A stretch of 64,000 bases of DNA from Pseudorasbora parva (lineage: Eukaryota > Chordata > Actinopteri > Cypriniformes > Gobionidae): NCBI RefSeq assembly GCF_024679245.1, contig NC_090186.1, positions 45,418,829-45,482,828 on the forward strand. The letters run 5' to 3'. Each line of letters opens with the position of its first letter. Position 1 is the stretch's first letter. Of this stretch, positions 22,099-35,900 are shown piece by piece. The position numbers were made by a program, and so were the translations under genes. The notes below the pieces were generated by a model. That model worked only from the letters and a program-made list of their open reading frames with translations, searched no databases and was not told the DNA's origin.

Positions 22099-25000
22099 GT
22101 GAAGAGGAGCGTGTTGATCTGGTGTGTGTGAAGAGGAGCGTGTTGATCTGGAGTGTGTGTGAAGCGGAGCGTGTTGATCTGGAGTGTGTGTGAAGAGGAG
22201 CGTGTTGATCTGGTGTGTGTGATGAGGAGCGTGTTGATCTGGTGTGTGTGAAGAGGAGCGTGTTGATCTGGTGTGTGTGTGAAGAGGTGCGTGTTGATCT
22301 GGAGTGTGTGTGAAGAGGAGTGTGTTGATCTGGTGTGTGTGACGAGGAGCGTGTTGATCTGGTGTGTGTGAAGAGAAGCGTGTTGATCTGGAGTGTGTGA
22401 AGAGGAGCGTGTTGATCTGGTGTGTGTGATGAGGAGCGTGTTGATCTGGTGTGTGTGATGAGGAGCGTGTTGATCTGGTGTGTGTGAAGAGGAGCGTGTT
22501 GATCTGGTGTGTGTGAAGAGGAGTGTGTTGATCTGGTGTGTGTGAAGAGGAGCGTGTTGATCTGGTGTGTGTGAAGAGGAGCGTGTTGATCTGGTGTGTG
22601 TGAAGAGGAGCGTGTGATGATCTGGTGTTTGTGAAGAGAAGCGTGTTGATCTGGAGTGTGTGAAGAGGAGTGTGTGTGAAGAGGAGCGTGTTGATCTGGA
22701 GTGTGTGTGAAGAGGAGTGTGTTGATCTGGTGTGTGTGACGAGGAGTGTGTTGATCTGGTGTGTGTGAAGAGAAGCGTGTTGATCTGGAGTGTGTGAAGA
22801 GGAGCGTGTTGATCTGGTGTGTGTGAAGAGGAGCGTGTTGATCTGGTGTGTGTGAAGAGGAGCGTGTTGATCTAGTGTGTGTGAAGAGGAGCATGTTGAT
22901 CTGGAGTGTGTGAAGAGGAGCGTGTTGATCTGGTGTGTGTGATGAGGAGCGTGTTGATCTGGTGTGTGTGATGAGGAGCGTGTTGATCTGGTGTGTGTGA
23001 AGAGAAGCGTGTTGATCTGGAGTGTGTGAAGATGAGAGTGTTGATCTGGAGTGTGTGAAGAGAAGCGTGTTGATCTGGAGTGTGTGAAGAGAAGCGTGTT
23101 GATCTGGAGTGTGTGAAGAGGAGCGTGTTGATCTGGAGTGTGTGAAGAGGAGCGTGTTGATCTGGAGTGTGTGAAGAGGAGCGTGTTGATCTGGAGTGTG
23201 TGAAGAGAAGCGTGTTGATCTGGTGTGTGTGAAGAGGAGCGTGTGTATCTGGAGTGTGGGAAGAGGAGCGTGTTGATCTGGAGTGTGTGAAGAGGAGTGT
23301 GTTGATCTGGAGTGTGTGAAGAGGAGCGTGTTCATCTGGAGTGTGGGAAGAGGAGCGTGTTGATCTGGAGTGTGTGAAGAGGAGCGTGTTGATCTGGTGT
23401 GTGTGAAGATGAGCGTGTTCATCTGGAGTGTGTGAAGATGAGCGTGTTGATCTGGAGTGTGAAGAGGAGAGTGTGTGAAGAGGAGCGTGTTGATCTGGAG
23501 TGTGTGAAGAGGAGCGTGTTGATCTGGTGTGTGTGAAGAGGAGCGTGTTGATCTGGAGTGTGTGAAGAGGAGCGTGTTGATCTGGAGTGTGTGAAGAGGA
23601 GCGTGTTGATCTGGAGTGTGTGAAGAGGAGCGTGTTGATCTGGAGTGTGTGAAGAGGAGCGTGTTGATCTGGAGTGTGTGAAGAGGAGCGTGTTGATCTG
23701 GGGTGTGTGTAGAGGAGCGTGTTGATCTGGAGTGTGGGAAGAGGAGCGTGTTGATCTGGAGTGTGGGAAGAGGAGCGTGTTGATCTGGAGTGTGGGAAGA
23801 GGAGCGTGTTGATCTGGAGTTAGTGAAGAGGAGTGTGTTGATCTGGAGTGTGTGAAGAGGAGTGTGTTGATCTGAAGTGTGTGTGAAGAGGAGCGTGTTG
23901 ATCTGAAGTGTGTGAAGATGAGAGTGTTGATCTGGAGTGTGTGAAGAGGAGCGTGTTGATCTGGAGTGTGTGTGAAGAGGAGTGTGTGTTGATCTGGTGT
24001 GTGTGAAGAGGAGTGTGTGAAGAGGAGAGTGTGTGAAGAGGAGCGTGTTGATCTGGAGTGTGTGAAGAGGAGCGTGTTGATCTGGAGTGTGTGAAGAGGA
24101 GCGTGTTGATCTGGAGTGTGTGAAGAGGAGCGTGTTGATCTGGGGTGTGTGTAGAGGAGCGTGTTGATCTGGAGTGTGGGAAGAGGAGCGTGTTGATCTG
24201 GAGTGTGGGAAGAGGAGCGTGTTGATCTGGTGTGTGTGAAGAGGAGCGTGTTGATCTGGTGTGTGTGTGAAGAGGAGCGTGTTGATCTGGTGTGTGTGAT
24301 GAGGAGCGTGTTGATCTGGTGTGTGTGAAGAGGAGTGTGTTGATCTGGTGTGTGTGAAGAGAAGCGTGTTGATCTGGAGTGTGTGAAGAGGAGCGTGTTG
24401 ATCTGGTGTGTGTGAAGAGGAGCGTGTTGATCTGGAGTGTGTGTGAAGCGGAGCGTGTTGATCTGGAGTGTGTGTGAAGAGGAGCGTGTTGATCTGGTGT
24501 GTGTGTGAAGAGGAGCGTGTTGATCTGGTGTGTGTGATGAGGAGCGTGTTGATCTGGTGTGTGTGAAGAGGAGCGTGTTGATCTGGTGTGTGTGAAGAGG
24601 AGCGTGTTGATCTGGTGTGTGTGTGAAGAGGTGCGTGTTGATCTGGAGTGTGTGTGAAGAGGAGTGTGTTGATCTGGTGTGTGTGACGAGGAGCGTGTTG
24701 ATCTGGTGTGTGTGAAGAGAAGCGTGTTGATCTGGAGTGTGTGAAGAGGAGCGTGTTGATCTGGTGTGTGTGAAGAGGAGCGTGTTGATCTGGAGTGTGT
24801 GAAGAGGAGCGTGTTGATCTGGAGTGTGTGAAGAGGAGCGTGTTGATCTGGAGTGTGTGTGAAGAGGAGCGTGTTGATCTGGTGTGTGTGACGAGGGGCG
24901 TTTTGATCTGGTGTGTGTGAAGAGGGGTGTGTTGATCTGGTGTGTGTGACGAGGAGCGTGTTGATCTGGAGTGTGTGAAGAGGAGCGTGTTGATCTGGTG

Positions 25001-28000
25001 TGTGTGAAGAGGAGCGTGTTGATCTGGTGTGTGTGAAGAGGAGTGTGTTGATCTGGTGTGTGTGAAGAGGAGTGTGTTGATCTGGTGTGTGTGACGAGGA
25101 GCGTTTTGATCTGGTGTGTGTGAAGAGGGGTGTGTTGATCTGGAGTGTGTGACGAGGAGCGTGTTGATCTGGAGTGTGTGAAGAGGAGCGTGTTGATCTG
25201 GTGTGTGTGAAGAGGAGTGTGTTGATCTGGTGTGTGTGAAGAGAAGCGTGTTGATCTGGAGTGTGTGAAGAGGAGCGTGTTGATCTGGTGTGTGTGAAGA
25301 GGAGCGTGTTGATCTGGAGTGTGTGTGAAGCGGAGCGTGTTGATCTGGAGTGTGTGTGAAGAGGAGCGTGTTGATCTGGTGTGTGTGTGAAGAGGAGCGT
25401 GTTGATCTGGTGTGTGTGATGAGGAGCGTGTTGATCTGGTGTGTGTGAAGAGGAGCGTGTTGATCTGGTGTGTGTGAAGAGGAGCGTGTTGATCTGGTGT
25501 GTGTGTGAAGAGGTGCGTGTTGATCTGGAGTGTGTGTGAAGAGGAGTGTGTTGATCTGGTGTGTGTGACGAGGAGCGTGTTGATCTGGTGTGTGTGAAGA
25601 GAAGCGTGTTGATCTGGAGTGTGTGAAGAGGAGCGTGTTGATCTGGTGTGTGTGAAGAGGAGCGTGTTGATCTGGAGTGTGTGAAGAGGAGCGTGTTGAT
25701 CTGGAGTGTGTGAAGAGGAGCGTGTTGATCTGGAGTGTGTGTGAAGAGGAGCGTGTTGATCTGGTGTGTGTGACGAGGGGCGTTTTGATCTGGTGTGTGT
25801 GAAGAGGGGTGTGTTGATCTGGTGTGTGTGACGAGGAGCGTGTTGATCTGGAGTGTGTGAAGAGGAGCGTGTTGATCTGGTGTGTGTGAAGAGGAGCGTG
25901 TTGATCTGGTGTGTGTGAAGAGGAGTGTGTTGATCTGGTGTGTGTGAAGAGGAGTGTGTTGATCTGGTGTGTGTGACGAGGAGCGTTTTGATCTGGTGTG
26001 TGTGAAGAGGGGTGTGTTGATCTGGAGTGTGTGACGAGGAGCGTGTTGATCTGGAGTGTGTGAAGAGGAGCGTGTTGATCTGGTGTGTGTGATGAGGAGC
26101 GTGTTGATCTGGTGTGTGTGAAGAGGAGTGTGTTGATCTGGTGTGTGTGAAGAGAAGCGTGTTGATCTGGAGTGTGTGAAGAGGAGCGTGTTGATCTGGT
26201 GTGTGTGAAGAGGAGCGTGTTGATCTGGAGTGTGTGTGAAGCGGAGCGTGTTGATCTGGAGTGTGTGTGAAGAGGAGCGTGTTGATCTGGTGTGTGTGAT
26301 GAGGAGCGTGTTGATCTGGTGTGTGTGAAGAGGAGCGTGTTGATCTGGTGTGTGTGTGAAGAGGTGCGTGTTGATCTGGAGTGTGTGTGAAGAGGAGTGT
26401 GTTGATCTGGTGTGTGTGACGAGGAGCGTGTTGATCTGGTGTGTGTGAAGAGAAGCGTGTTGATCTGGAGTGTGTGAAGAGGAGCGTGTTGATCTGGTGT
26501 GTGTGATGAGGAGCGTGTTGATCTGGTGTGTGTGATGAGGAGCGTGTTGATCTGGTGTGTGTGAAGAGGAGCGTGTTGATCTGGTGTGTGTGAAGAGGAG
26601 CGTGTTGATCTGGTGTGTGTGAAGAGGAGCGTGTTGATCTGGTGTGTGTGAAGAGGAGCGTGTGATGATCTGGTGTTTGTGAAGAGAAGCGTGTTGATCT
26701 GGAGTGTGTGAAGAGGAGTGTGTGTGAAGAGGAGCGTGTTGATCTGGAGTGTGTGTGAAGAGGAGTGTGTTGATCTGGTGTGTGTGACGAGGAGCGTGTT
26801 GATCTGGTGTGTGTGAAGAGAAGCGTGTTGATCTGGAGTGTGTGAAGAGGAGCGTGTTGATCTGGTGTGTGTGAAGAGGAGCGTGTTGATCTGGTGTGTG
26901 TGAAGAGGAGCGTGTTGATCTAGTGTGTGTGAAGAGGAGCATGTTGATCTGGAGTGTGTGAAGAGGAGCGTGTTGATCTGGTGTGTGTGATGAGGAGCGT
27001 GTTGATCTGGTGTGTGTGATGAGGAGCGTGTTGATCTGGTGTGTGTGAAGAGAAGCGTGTTGATCTGGAGTGTGTGAAGATGAGAGTGTTGATCTGGAGT
27101 GTGTGAAGAGAAGCGTGTTGATCTGGAGTGTGTGAAGAGAAGCGTGTTGATCTGGAGTGTGTGAAGAGGAGCGTGTTGATCTGGAGTGTGTGAAGAGGAG
27201 CGTGTTGATCTGGAGTGTGTGAAGAGGAGCGTGTTGATCTGGAGTGTGTGAAGAGAAGCGTGTTGATCTGGTGTGTGTGAAGAGGAGCGTGTTGATCTGG
27301 AGTGTGGGAAGAGGAGCGTGTTGATCTGGAGTGTGTGAAGAGGAGTGTGTTGATCTGGAGTGTGTGAAGAGGAGCGTGTTCATCTGGAGTGTGGGAAGAG
27401 GAGCGTGTTGATCTGGAGTGTGTGAAGAGGAGCGTGTTGATCTGGTGTGTGTGAAGATGAGCGTGTTCATCTGGAGTGTGTGAAGATGAGCGTGTTGATC
27501 TGGAGTGTGAAGAGGAGAGTGTGTGAAGAGGAGCGTGTTGATCTGGAGTGTGTGAAGAGGAGCGTGTTGATCTGGTGTGTGTGAAGAGGAGCGTGTTGAT
27601 CTGGAGTGTGTGAAGAGGAGCGTGTTGATCTGGAGTGTGTGAAGAGGAGCGTGTTGATCTGGAGTGTGTGAAGAGGAGCGTGTTGATCTGGAGTGTGTGA
27701 AGAGGAGCGTGTTGATCTGGAGTGTGTGAAGAGGAGCGTGTTGATCTGGGGTGTGTGTAGAGGAGCGTGTTGATCTGGAGTGTGGGAAGAGGAGCGTGTT
27801 GATCTGGAGTGTGGGAAGAGGAGCGTGTTGATCTGGAGTGTGGGAAGAGGAGCGTGTTGATCTGGAGTTAGTGAAGAGGAGTGTGTTGATCTGGAGTGTG
27901 TGAAGAGGAGTGTGTTGATCTGAAGTGTGTGTGAAGAGGAGCGTGTTGATCTGAAGTGTGTGAAGATGAGAGTGTTGATCTGGAGTGTGTGAAGAGGAGC

Positions 28001-29434
28001 GTGTTGATCTGGAGTGTGTGTGAAGAGGAGTGTGTGTTGATCTGGTGTGTGTGAAGAGGAGTGTGTGAAGAGGAGAGTGTGTGAAGAGGAGCGTGTTGAT
28101 CTGGAGTGTGTGAAGAGGAGCGTGTTGATCTGGAGTGTGTGAAGAGGAGCGTGTTGATCTGGAGTGTGTGAAGAGGAGCGTGTTGATCTGGGGTGTGTGT
28201 AGAGGAGCGTGTTGATCTGGAGTGTGGGAAGAGGAGCGTGTTGATCTGGAGTGTGGGAAGAGGAGCGTGTTGATCCGGAGTTTGTGAAGAGGAGTGTGTT
28301 GATCTGGAGTGTGTGAAGAGGAGTGTGTTGATCTGAAGTGTGTGTGAAGAGGAGCGTGTTGATCTGAAGTGTGTGAAGATGAGAGTGTTGATCTGGAGTG
28401 TGTGAAGAGGAGCGTGTTGATCTGGAGTGTGTGTGAAGAGGAGTGTGTGTTGATCTGGTGTGTGTGAAGAGGAGTGTGTGAAGAGGAGAGTGTGTGAAGA
28501 GGAGCATGTGGATCTAGAGTGTGTGAAGAGGAGCGTGTTGATCTGGAGTGTGTGAAGAGGAGCGTGTTGATCTGGAGTGTGTGAAGAGGAGCGTGTTGAT
28601 CTGGAGTGTGTGAAGATGAGCGTGTTGTTCTGGAGTGTGAAGAGGAGAGTGTGTGAAGAGGAGCGTGTTGATCTGGAGTGTGTGTGAAGAGGAGCGAGTT
28701 GATCTGGAGTGTGTGTGAAGAGGAGCGTGTTGATCTGGAGTGTGTGTGAAGAGGAGCGTGTTGATCTGGTGTGTGTGAAGAGGAGCGTGTTGATCTGGTG
28801 TGTGTGAAGAGGAGCGTGTTGATCTGGTTTGTGTGAATAGGAGCGTGTTGATCTGGAGTGTGTGTGAAGAGGAGCGTGTTGATCTGGTGTGTGTGAAGAG
28901 GAGCGTGTTGATCTGGTGTGTGTGAAGAGGAGCGTGTTGATCTGGTGTGTGTGAAGAGGAGCGTGTTGATCTGGTGTGTGTGAAGAGGAGCGTGTTGATC
29001 TGGTGTGTGTGAAGAGGAGCGTGTTGATCTGGTGTGTGTGAAGAGGAGCGTGTTGATCTGGTGTGTGTGAAGAGGAGCGTGTGTTGATCTGGAATGTGTG
29101 TGAAGAGGAGCGTGTTGATCTGGTGTGTGTGAAGAGGAGCGTGTTGATCTGGTGTGTGTGAAGAGGAGCGTGTTGATCTGGTGTGTGTGAAGAGGAGCGT
29201 GTTGATCTGGTGTGTGTTAAGAGGAGCGTGTGTTGATCTGGTGTGTGTGAAGAGGAGTGTGTGTTGATCTGGTGTGTGTGAAGAGGAGTGTGTGTTGATC
29301 TGGTGTGTGAAGAGGAGTGTGTGTTGATCTGGTGCGTGTGAAGAGGAGTGTGTGTTGATCTGGTGCGTGTGAAGAGGAGTGTGTGTTGATCTGGTGCGTG
29401 TGAAGAGGAGCGTGTGTGAAGAGGAGTGTGTTGA
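22099..29434. repeat. 29-bp minisatellite, block II, with higher-order duplications
   Basis: It continues the array of 16168-20457. Landmarks repeat at long distance: the rare text GAGTTAGTGAAGAGG occurs near 23818 and 27866, about 4.05 kb apart, and ACGAGGGGCGTTTTGAT at 24891 and 25773, 882 bp apart. Whole blocks have therefore been copied, not just single units. The last 250 bp carry a TGTGTGTTGATCTGG variant. Confidence 0.97.
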
Positions 29435-29576
29435 TGATCATGGATGGATCTGATCGATCTCTATGCTGGGTTTGTTTTGCCGCCTCTGTGGAATGTGTGT
29501 GTGCAGCTCTGCATGTCTCAGTTACCTTGGCAACATATTTCTGCATGTAAACCCCCATCTAAAATGCAGCAGCAAA

Positions 29577-29682
<106 letters not shown>

Positions 29683-29720
29683 CATATCAAGCAGACGTCT
29701 GACAGCCAATCATCTCAACA

Positions 29721-29904
29721 CACTGCAAAAAATGCTTATTTAGTATTTTTGTCTTGATCCAGTCTAAATATCTAACAATTCTTACATTAGGAAACATTTA
29801 AAGGACAAGCACAAATTATTGTCTTGTTTTGGGAAAAAATAAATAAATGAAGAGAGTTTTTGCTTAAAATAAGATAAATAATCTTGTTTTCTGTTTGAAT
29901 TAAG
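29721..29904 (+). mobile_element. Left half of a palindromic CACTGCAAAAAATG-type element
   Basis: It begins CACTGCAAAAAATG and runs to CTGTTTGAATTAAG, the centre of the palindrome in the full copy at 15655-16037. The second arm is absent; the 22-bp array starts at once. Confidence 0.75.
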
Positions 29905-32900
29905 TGTGTGAGAGTCTGTGAGCGTGTGTGTATGTGAGTGTGTGAGAGAGCATCTGTGAGCATGTGTGTATGTGATTGCGAGAGCATCTGTGAGCGTGTG
30001 TGTATGCGAGTGTGTGTGAGAGCATCTGTGTATGCGAGTGTGTGTGAGAGCATCTGTGTATGTGATTGTGTGTGAGAGCATCTGTGAGCGTGTGTGTATG
30101 TGAGTGTGTGTGAGAGTATCTGTGAGCGTGTGTGAGAGTATCTGTGAGTGAGTGACCATCTGACTCTGTGAGTGTGAGTGAGAGAGCGTCTGAGTGTGAG
30201 TGAGTGACCGTCTGAGTGTGTGTGAGTGACCGTCTGAGTGTGTGAGCGTGTAAGTTAGTGACCGTCTGAGTGAGTGAGCGTGTAAGTTAGTGACCGTCTG
30301 AGTGTGAGTGAGTGACCGTCTGTGTGTGTGTGTGTGTGAGTGACCGTCTGTGTGTGTGTGTGTGTGAGTGACCGTCTGAGTGTGAGTGAGTGACCGTCTG
30401 AGTGTGTGTGAGTGACCGTCTGAGTGTGTGAGTGACCGTCTGAGTGTGTGTGAGTGACCGTCTGAGTGTGTGTGAGTGACCGTCTGAGTGTGAGTGACCG
30501 ACCGTCTGAGTGTGTGTGAGTGACCGACCGTCTGAGTGTGTGTGAGTGACTGTCTGAGTGTGTGTGAGTGACCGTCTGAGTGTGAGTGAGTGACCGTCTG
30601 AGTGTGTGTGAGTGACCGTCTGAGTGTGTGTGAGTGACCGTCTGAGTGTGTGTGAGTGACCGTCTGAGTGTGAGTGAGTGACCGTCTGAGTGTGAGTGAC
30701 CGCATGAGTGTGAGTGAGTGACCGCATGAGTGTGAGTGAGTGACCGCATGAGTGTGAGAGAGTGACCGCATGAGTGTGAGAGAGTGACCGTCTGAGTGTG
30801 AGTGAGTGACCGTCTGAGTGTGAGTGAGTGACCGTCTGAGTGTGAGTGAGTGACCGTCTGAGTGTGAGTGAGTGACCGTCTGAGTGTGAGTGAGTGACCG
30901 TCTGAGTGTGTGTGAGTGACCGTCTGAGTGTGTGTGAGTGATCGTCTGAGTGTGTGTGAGTGACCGTCTGAGTGTGAGTGAGTGACCGTCTGAGTGTGAG
31001 TGAGTGACCGTCTGAGTGTGAGTGAGTGACCGTCTGAGTGTGAGTGAGTGACCGTCTGAGTGTGTGTGAGTGACCGTCTGAGTGTGTGTGAGTGATCGTC
31101 TGAGTGTGTGTGAGTGACCGTCTGAGTGTGAGTGAGTGACCGTCTGAGTGTGAGTGAGTGACCGTCTGAGTGTGTGTGAGTGACCGTCTGAGTGTGAGTG
31201 ACCGCATGAGTGTGAGTGAGTGACCGTCTGAGTGTGAGTGAGTGACCGTCTGAGTGTGTGTGAGTGACCGTCTGAGTGTGAGTGAGTGACCGCATGAGTG
31301 TGAGTGAGTGACCGTCTGAGTGTGAGTGACCGACCGTCTGAGTGTGAGTGAGTGACCGTCTGAGTGTGAGTGAGTGACCGTCTGAGTGTGTGTGAGTGAC
31401 CGTCTGAGTGTGTGTGAGTGACCGTCTGAGTGTGAGTGACCGTCTGAGTGTGTGTGAGTGACCGTCTGAGTGTGTGTGAGTGACCGTCTGAGTGTGAGTG
31501 AGTGACCGTCTGAGTGTGTGTGAGTGACCGTCTGAGTGTGTTTGAGTGAGTGACCGTCTGAGTGTGAGTGAGTGACCGTCTGAGTGTGAGTGAGTGACCG
31601 TCTGAGTGTGTTTGAGTGAGTGACCGTCTGAGTGTGTTTGAGTGAGTGACCGTCTGAGTGAGTGACCGTCTGAGTGTGTTTGAGTGAGTGACCGTCTGAG
31701 TGTGTTTGAGTGAGTGACCGTCTGAGTGTGAGTGAGTGACCGTCTGAGTGTGAGTGAGTGACCGTCTGAGTGTGAGTGAGTGACCGTCTGAGTGTGAGTG
31801 AGTGACCGTCTGAGTGTGAGTGAGTGAACGTCTGAGTGTGAGTGAGTGACCGTCTGAGTGTGAGTGAGTGACCGCATGAGTGTGAGTGAGTGACCGTCTG
31901 AGTGTGAGTGACCGACCGTCTGAGTGTGAGTGAGTGACCGTCTGAGTGTGAGTGAGTGACCGTCTGAGTGTGTGTGAGTGACCGTCTGAGTGTGTGTGAG
32001 TGACCGTCTGAGTGTGAGTGACCGTCTGAGTGTGTGTGAGTGACCGTCTGAGTGTGTGTGAGTGACCGTCTGAGTGTGAGTGAGTGACCGTCTGAGTGTG
32101 TGTGAGTGACCGTCTGAGTGTGTTTGAGTGAGTGACCGTCTGAGTGTGTTTGAGTGAGTGACCGTCTGAGTGTGAGTGAGTGACCGTCTGAGTGTGAGTG
32201 ACCGACCGTCTGAGTGTGAGTGAGTGACCGTCTGAGTGTGAGTGACCGTCTGAGTGTGTGTGAGTGACCGTCTGAGTGTGTGTGAGTGACCGTCTGAGTG
32301 TGAGTGAGTGACCGTCTGAGTGTGTGTGAGTGACCGTCTGAGTGTGAGTGAGTGACCGTCTGAGTGTGTGTGAGTGACCGTCTGAGTGTGTGTGAGTGAC
32401 CGTCTGAGTGTGAGTGACCGTCTGAGTGTGTGTGAGTGACCGTCTGAGTGTGTGTGAGTGACCGTCTGAGTGTGAGTGAGTGACCGTCTGAGTGTGAGTG
32501 AGTGACCGTCTGAGTGTGTGTGAGTGACCGTCTGAGTGTGTTTGAGTGAGTGACCGTCTGAGTGTGAGTGAGTGACCGTCTGAGTGTGAGTGAGTGACCG
32601 TCTGAGTGTGTTTGAGTGAGTGACCGTCTGAGTGAGTGACCGTTTGAGTGAGTGACCGTCTGAGTGAGTGACCGTCTGAGTGTGTTTGAGTGAGTGACCG
32701 TCTGAGTGTGAGTGAGTGACCGTCTGAGTGTGAGTGAGTGACCGTCTGAGTGTGTTTGAGTGAGTGACCGTCTGAGTGTGAGTGAGTGACCGTCTGAGTG
32801 TGAGTGAGTGACCGTCTGAGTGTGAGTGAGTGACCGTCTGAGTGTGAGTGAGTGACCGTCTGAGTGTGAGTGAGTGACCGTCTGAGTGTGAGTGAGTGAC

Positions 32901-35900
32901 CGTCTGAGTGTGAGTGAGTGACCGTCTGAGTGTGAGTGAGTGACCGTCTGAGTGTGAGTGAGTGACCGTCTGAGTGTGAGTGAGTGACCGTCTGAGTGTG
33001 TGTGAGTGACCGTCTGAGTGTGAGTGAGTGACCGTCTGAGTGTGTGTGAGTGAGTGACCGTCTGAGTGTGTGTGAGTGAGTGAACGTCTGAGTGTGTGTG
33101 AGTGAGTGACCGTCTGAGTGTGAGTGAGTGACCGTCTGAGTGTGTGTGAGTGAGTGAACGTCTGAGTGTGTGTGAGTGAGTGAACGTCTGAGTGTGTGTG
33201 AGTGACCGTCTGAGTGTGTGTGAGTGACCGTCTGAGTGTGTGTGAGTGACCGTCTGAGTGTGTGTGAGTGACCGTCTGAGTGTGAGTGAGTGACCGTCTG
33301 AGTGTGTGTGAGTGACCGTCTGAGTGTGTTTGAGTGAGTGACCGTCTGAGTGTGTGTGAGTGAGTGACCGTCTGAGTGTGTGTGAGTGAGTGACCGTCTG
33401 AGTGTGAGTGAGTGACCGTCTGAGTGTGTGTGAGTGACCGTCTGAGTGTGAGTGAGTGACCGTCTGAGTGTGAGTGAGTGACCGTCTGAGTGTGAGTGAG
33501 TGACCGTCTGAGTGTGAGTGAGTGACCGTCTGAGTGTGAGTGAGTGACCGTCTGAGTGTGTGTGAGTGAGTGACCGTCTGAGTGTGTGTGAGTGAGTGAC
33601 CGTCTGAGTGTGTGTGAGTGAGTGAACGTCTGAGTGTGTGTGAGTGAGTGAACGTCTGAGTGTGTGAGTGAGTGACCGTCTGAGTGTGTGAGTGAGTGAC
33701 CGTCTGAGTGTGAGTGAGTGACCGTCTGAGTGTGAGTGAGTGACCGTCTGAGTGTGAGTGAGTGACCGTCTGAGTGTGAGTGAGTGACCGTCTGAGTGTG
33801 AGTGAGTGACCGTCTGAGTGTGAGTGAGTGACCGTCTGAGTGTGAGTGAGTGACCGTCTGAGTGTGAGTGAGTGACCGTCTGAGTGTGAGTGAGTGACCG
33901 TCTGAGTGTGAGTGAGTGACCGTCTGAGTGTGAGTGAGTGACCGTCTGAGTGTGAGTGAGTGACCGTCTGAGTGTGAGTGAGTGACCGTCTGAGTGTGAG
34001 TGAGTGACCGTCTGAGTGAGTGAGTGACCGTCTGAGTGTGAGTGAGTGACCGTCTGAGTGTGAGTGAGTGAACGTCTGAGTGTGTTTGAGTGAACGTCTG
34101 AGTGTGTTTGAGTGAGTGACCGTCTGAGTGTGTTTGAGTGAGTGACCGTCTGAGTGTGAGTGAGTGACCGTCTGAGTGTGTGTGAGTGAGTGACCGTCTG
34201 AGTGTGAGTGAGTGAACGTCTGAGTGTGTTTGAGTGAGTGACCGTCTGAGTGTGAGTGAGTGACCGTCTGAGTGTGAGTGAGTGACCGTCTGAGTGTGAG
34301 TGAGTGACCGTCTGAGTGTGTGTGAGTGAGTGACCGTCTGAGTGTGTGTGAGTGAGTGACCGTCTGAGTGTGTGTGAGTGAGTGACCGTCTGAGTGTGAG
34401 TGAGTGACCGTCTGAGTGTGAGTGAGTGACCGTCTGAGTGTGTGTGAGTGAGTGACCGTCTGAGTGTGTGTGAGTGAGTGACCGTCTGAGTGTGTGTGAG
34501 TGAGTGACCGTCTGAGTGTGTGTGAGTGAGTGACCGTCTGAGTGTGTGTGAGTGAGTGACCGTCTGAGTGTGTGTGAGTGAGTGAACGTCTGAGTGTGTG
34601 TGAGTGAGTGACCGTCTGAGTGTGAGTGAGTGACCGTCTGAGTGTGAGTGAGTGACCGTCTGAGTGTGAGTGAGTGACCGTCTGAGTGTGAGTGAGTGAC
34701 CGTCTGAGTGTGTGAGTGAGTGACCGTCTGAGTGTGTGTGAGTGAGTGACCGTCTGAGTGTGTGAGTGAGTGACCGTCTGAGTGTGTGAGTGAGTGACCG
34801 TCTGAGTGTGTGAGTGAGTGACCGTCTGAGTGTGAGAGTGAGTGACCGTCTGAGTGTGTGAGTGAGTGACCGTCTGAGTGTGTGAGTGAGTGACCGTCTG
34901 AGTGTGAGTGAGTGACCGTCTGAGTGTGAGTGAGTGACCGTCTGAGTGTGAGTGAGTGACCGTCTGAGTGTGAGTGAGTGACCGTCTGCGTGTGAGTGAG
35001 TGACCGTCTGCGTGTGAGTGAGTGACCGTCTGAGTGTGAGTGAGTGACCGTCTGAGTGTGAGTGAGTGAGTGACCGTCTGAGTGTGAGTGAGTGAGTGAG
35101 TGAGTGACCGTCTGAGTGTGAGTGAGTGACCGTCTGAGTGTGTGTGAGTGAGTGACCGTCTGAGTGTGTGTGAGTGAGTGACCGTCTGAGTGTGTGTGAG
35201 TGAGTGACCGTCTGAGTGTGAGTGAGTGACCGTCTGAGTGTGAGTGAGTGACCGTCTGAGTGTGAGTGAGTGACCGTCTGAGTGTGTGTGAGTGAGTGAC
35301 CGTCTGAGTGTGTGTGAGTGAGTGACCGTCTGAGTGTGTGTGAGTGAGTGACCGTCTGAGTGTGTGTGAGTGAGTGACCGTCTGAGTGTGTGTGAGTGAG
35401 TGACCGTCTGAGTGTGTGTGAGTGAGTGACCGTCTGAGTGTGTGTGAGTGAGTGAACGTCTGAGTGTGTGTGAGTGAGTGAACGTCTGAGTGTGTGTGAG
35501 TGAGTGAACGTCTGAGTGTGTGTGAGTGTGTGAACGTCTGAGTGTGTGTGAGTGAGTGACCGTCTGAGTGTGAGTGAGTGACCGTCTGAGTGTGAGTGAG
35601 TGACCGTCTGAGTGTGAGTGAGTGACCGTCTGAGTGTGAGTGAGTGACCGTCTGAGTGTGTGAGTGAGTGACCGTCTGAGTGTGTGTGAGTGAGTGACCG
35701 TCTGAGTGTGTGTGAGTGAGTGACCGTCTGAGTGTGTGAGTGAGTGACCGTCTGAGTGTGTGAGTGAGTGACCGTCTGAGTGTGAGTGACCGTCTGAGTG
35801 TGTGAGTGAGTGACCGTCTGAGTGTGTGAGTGAGTGACCGTCTGAGTGTGAGTGAGTGACCGTCTGAGTGTGAGTGAGTGACCGTCTGAGTGTGAGTGAG

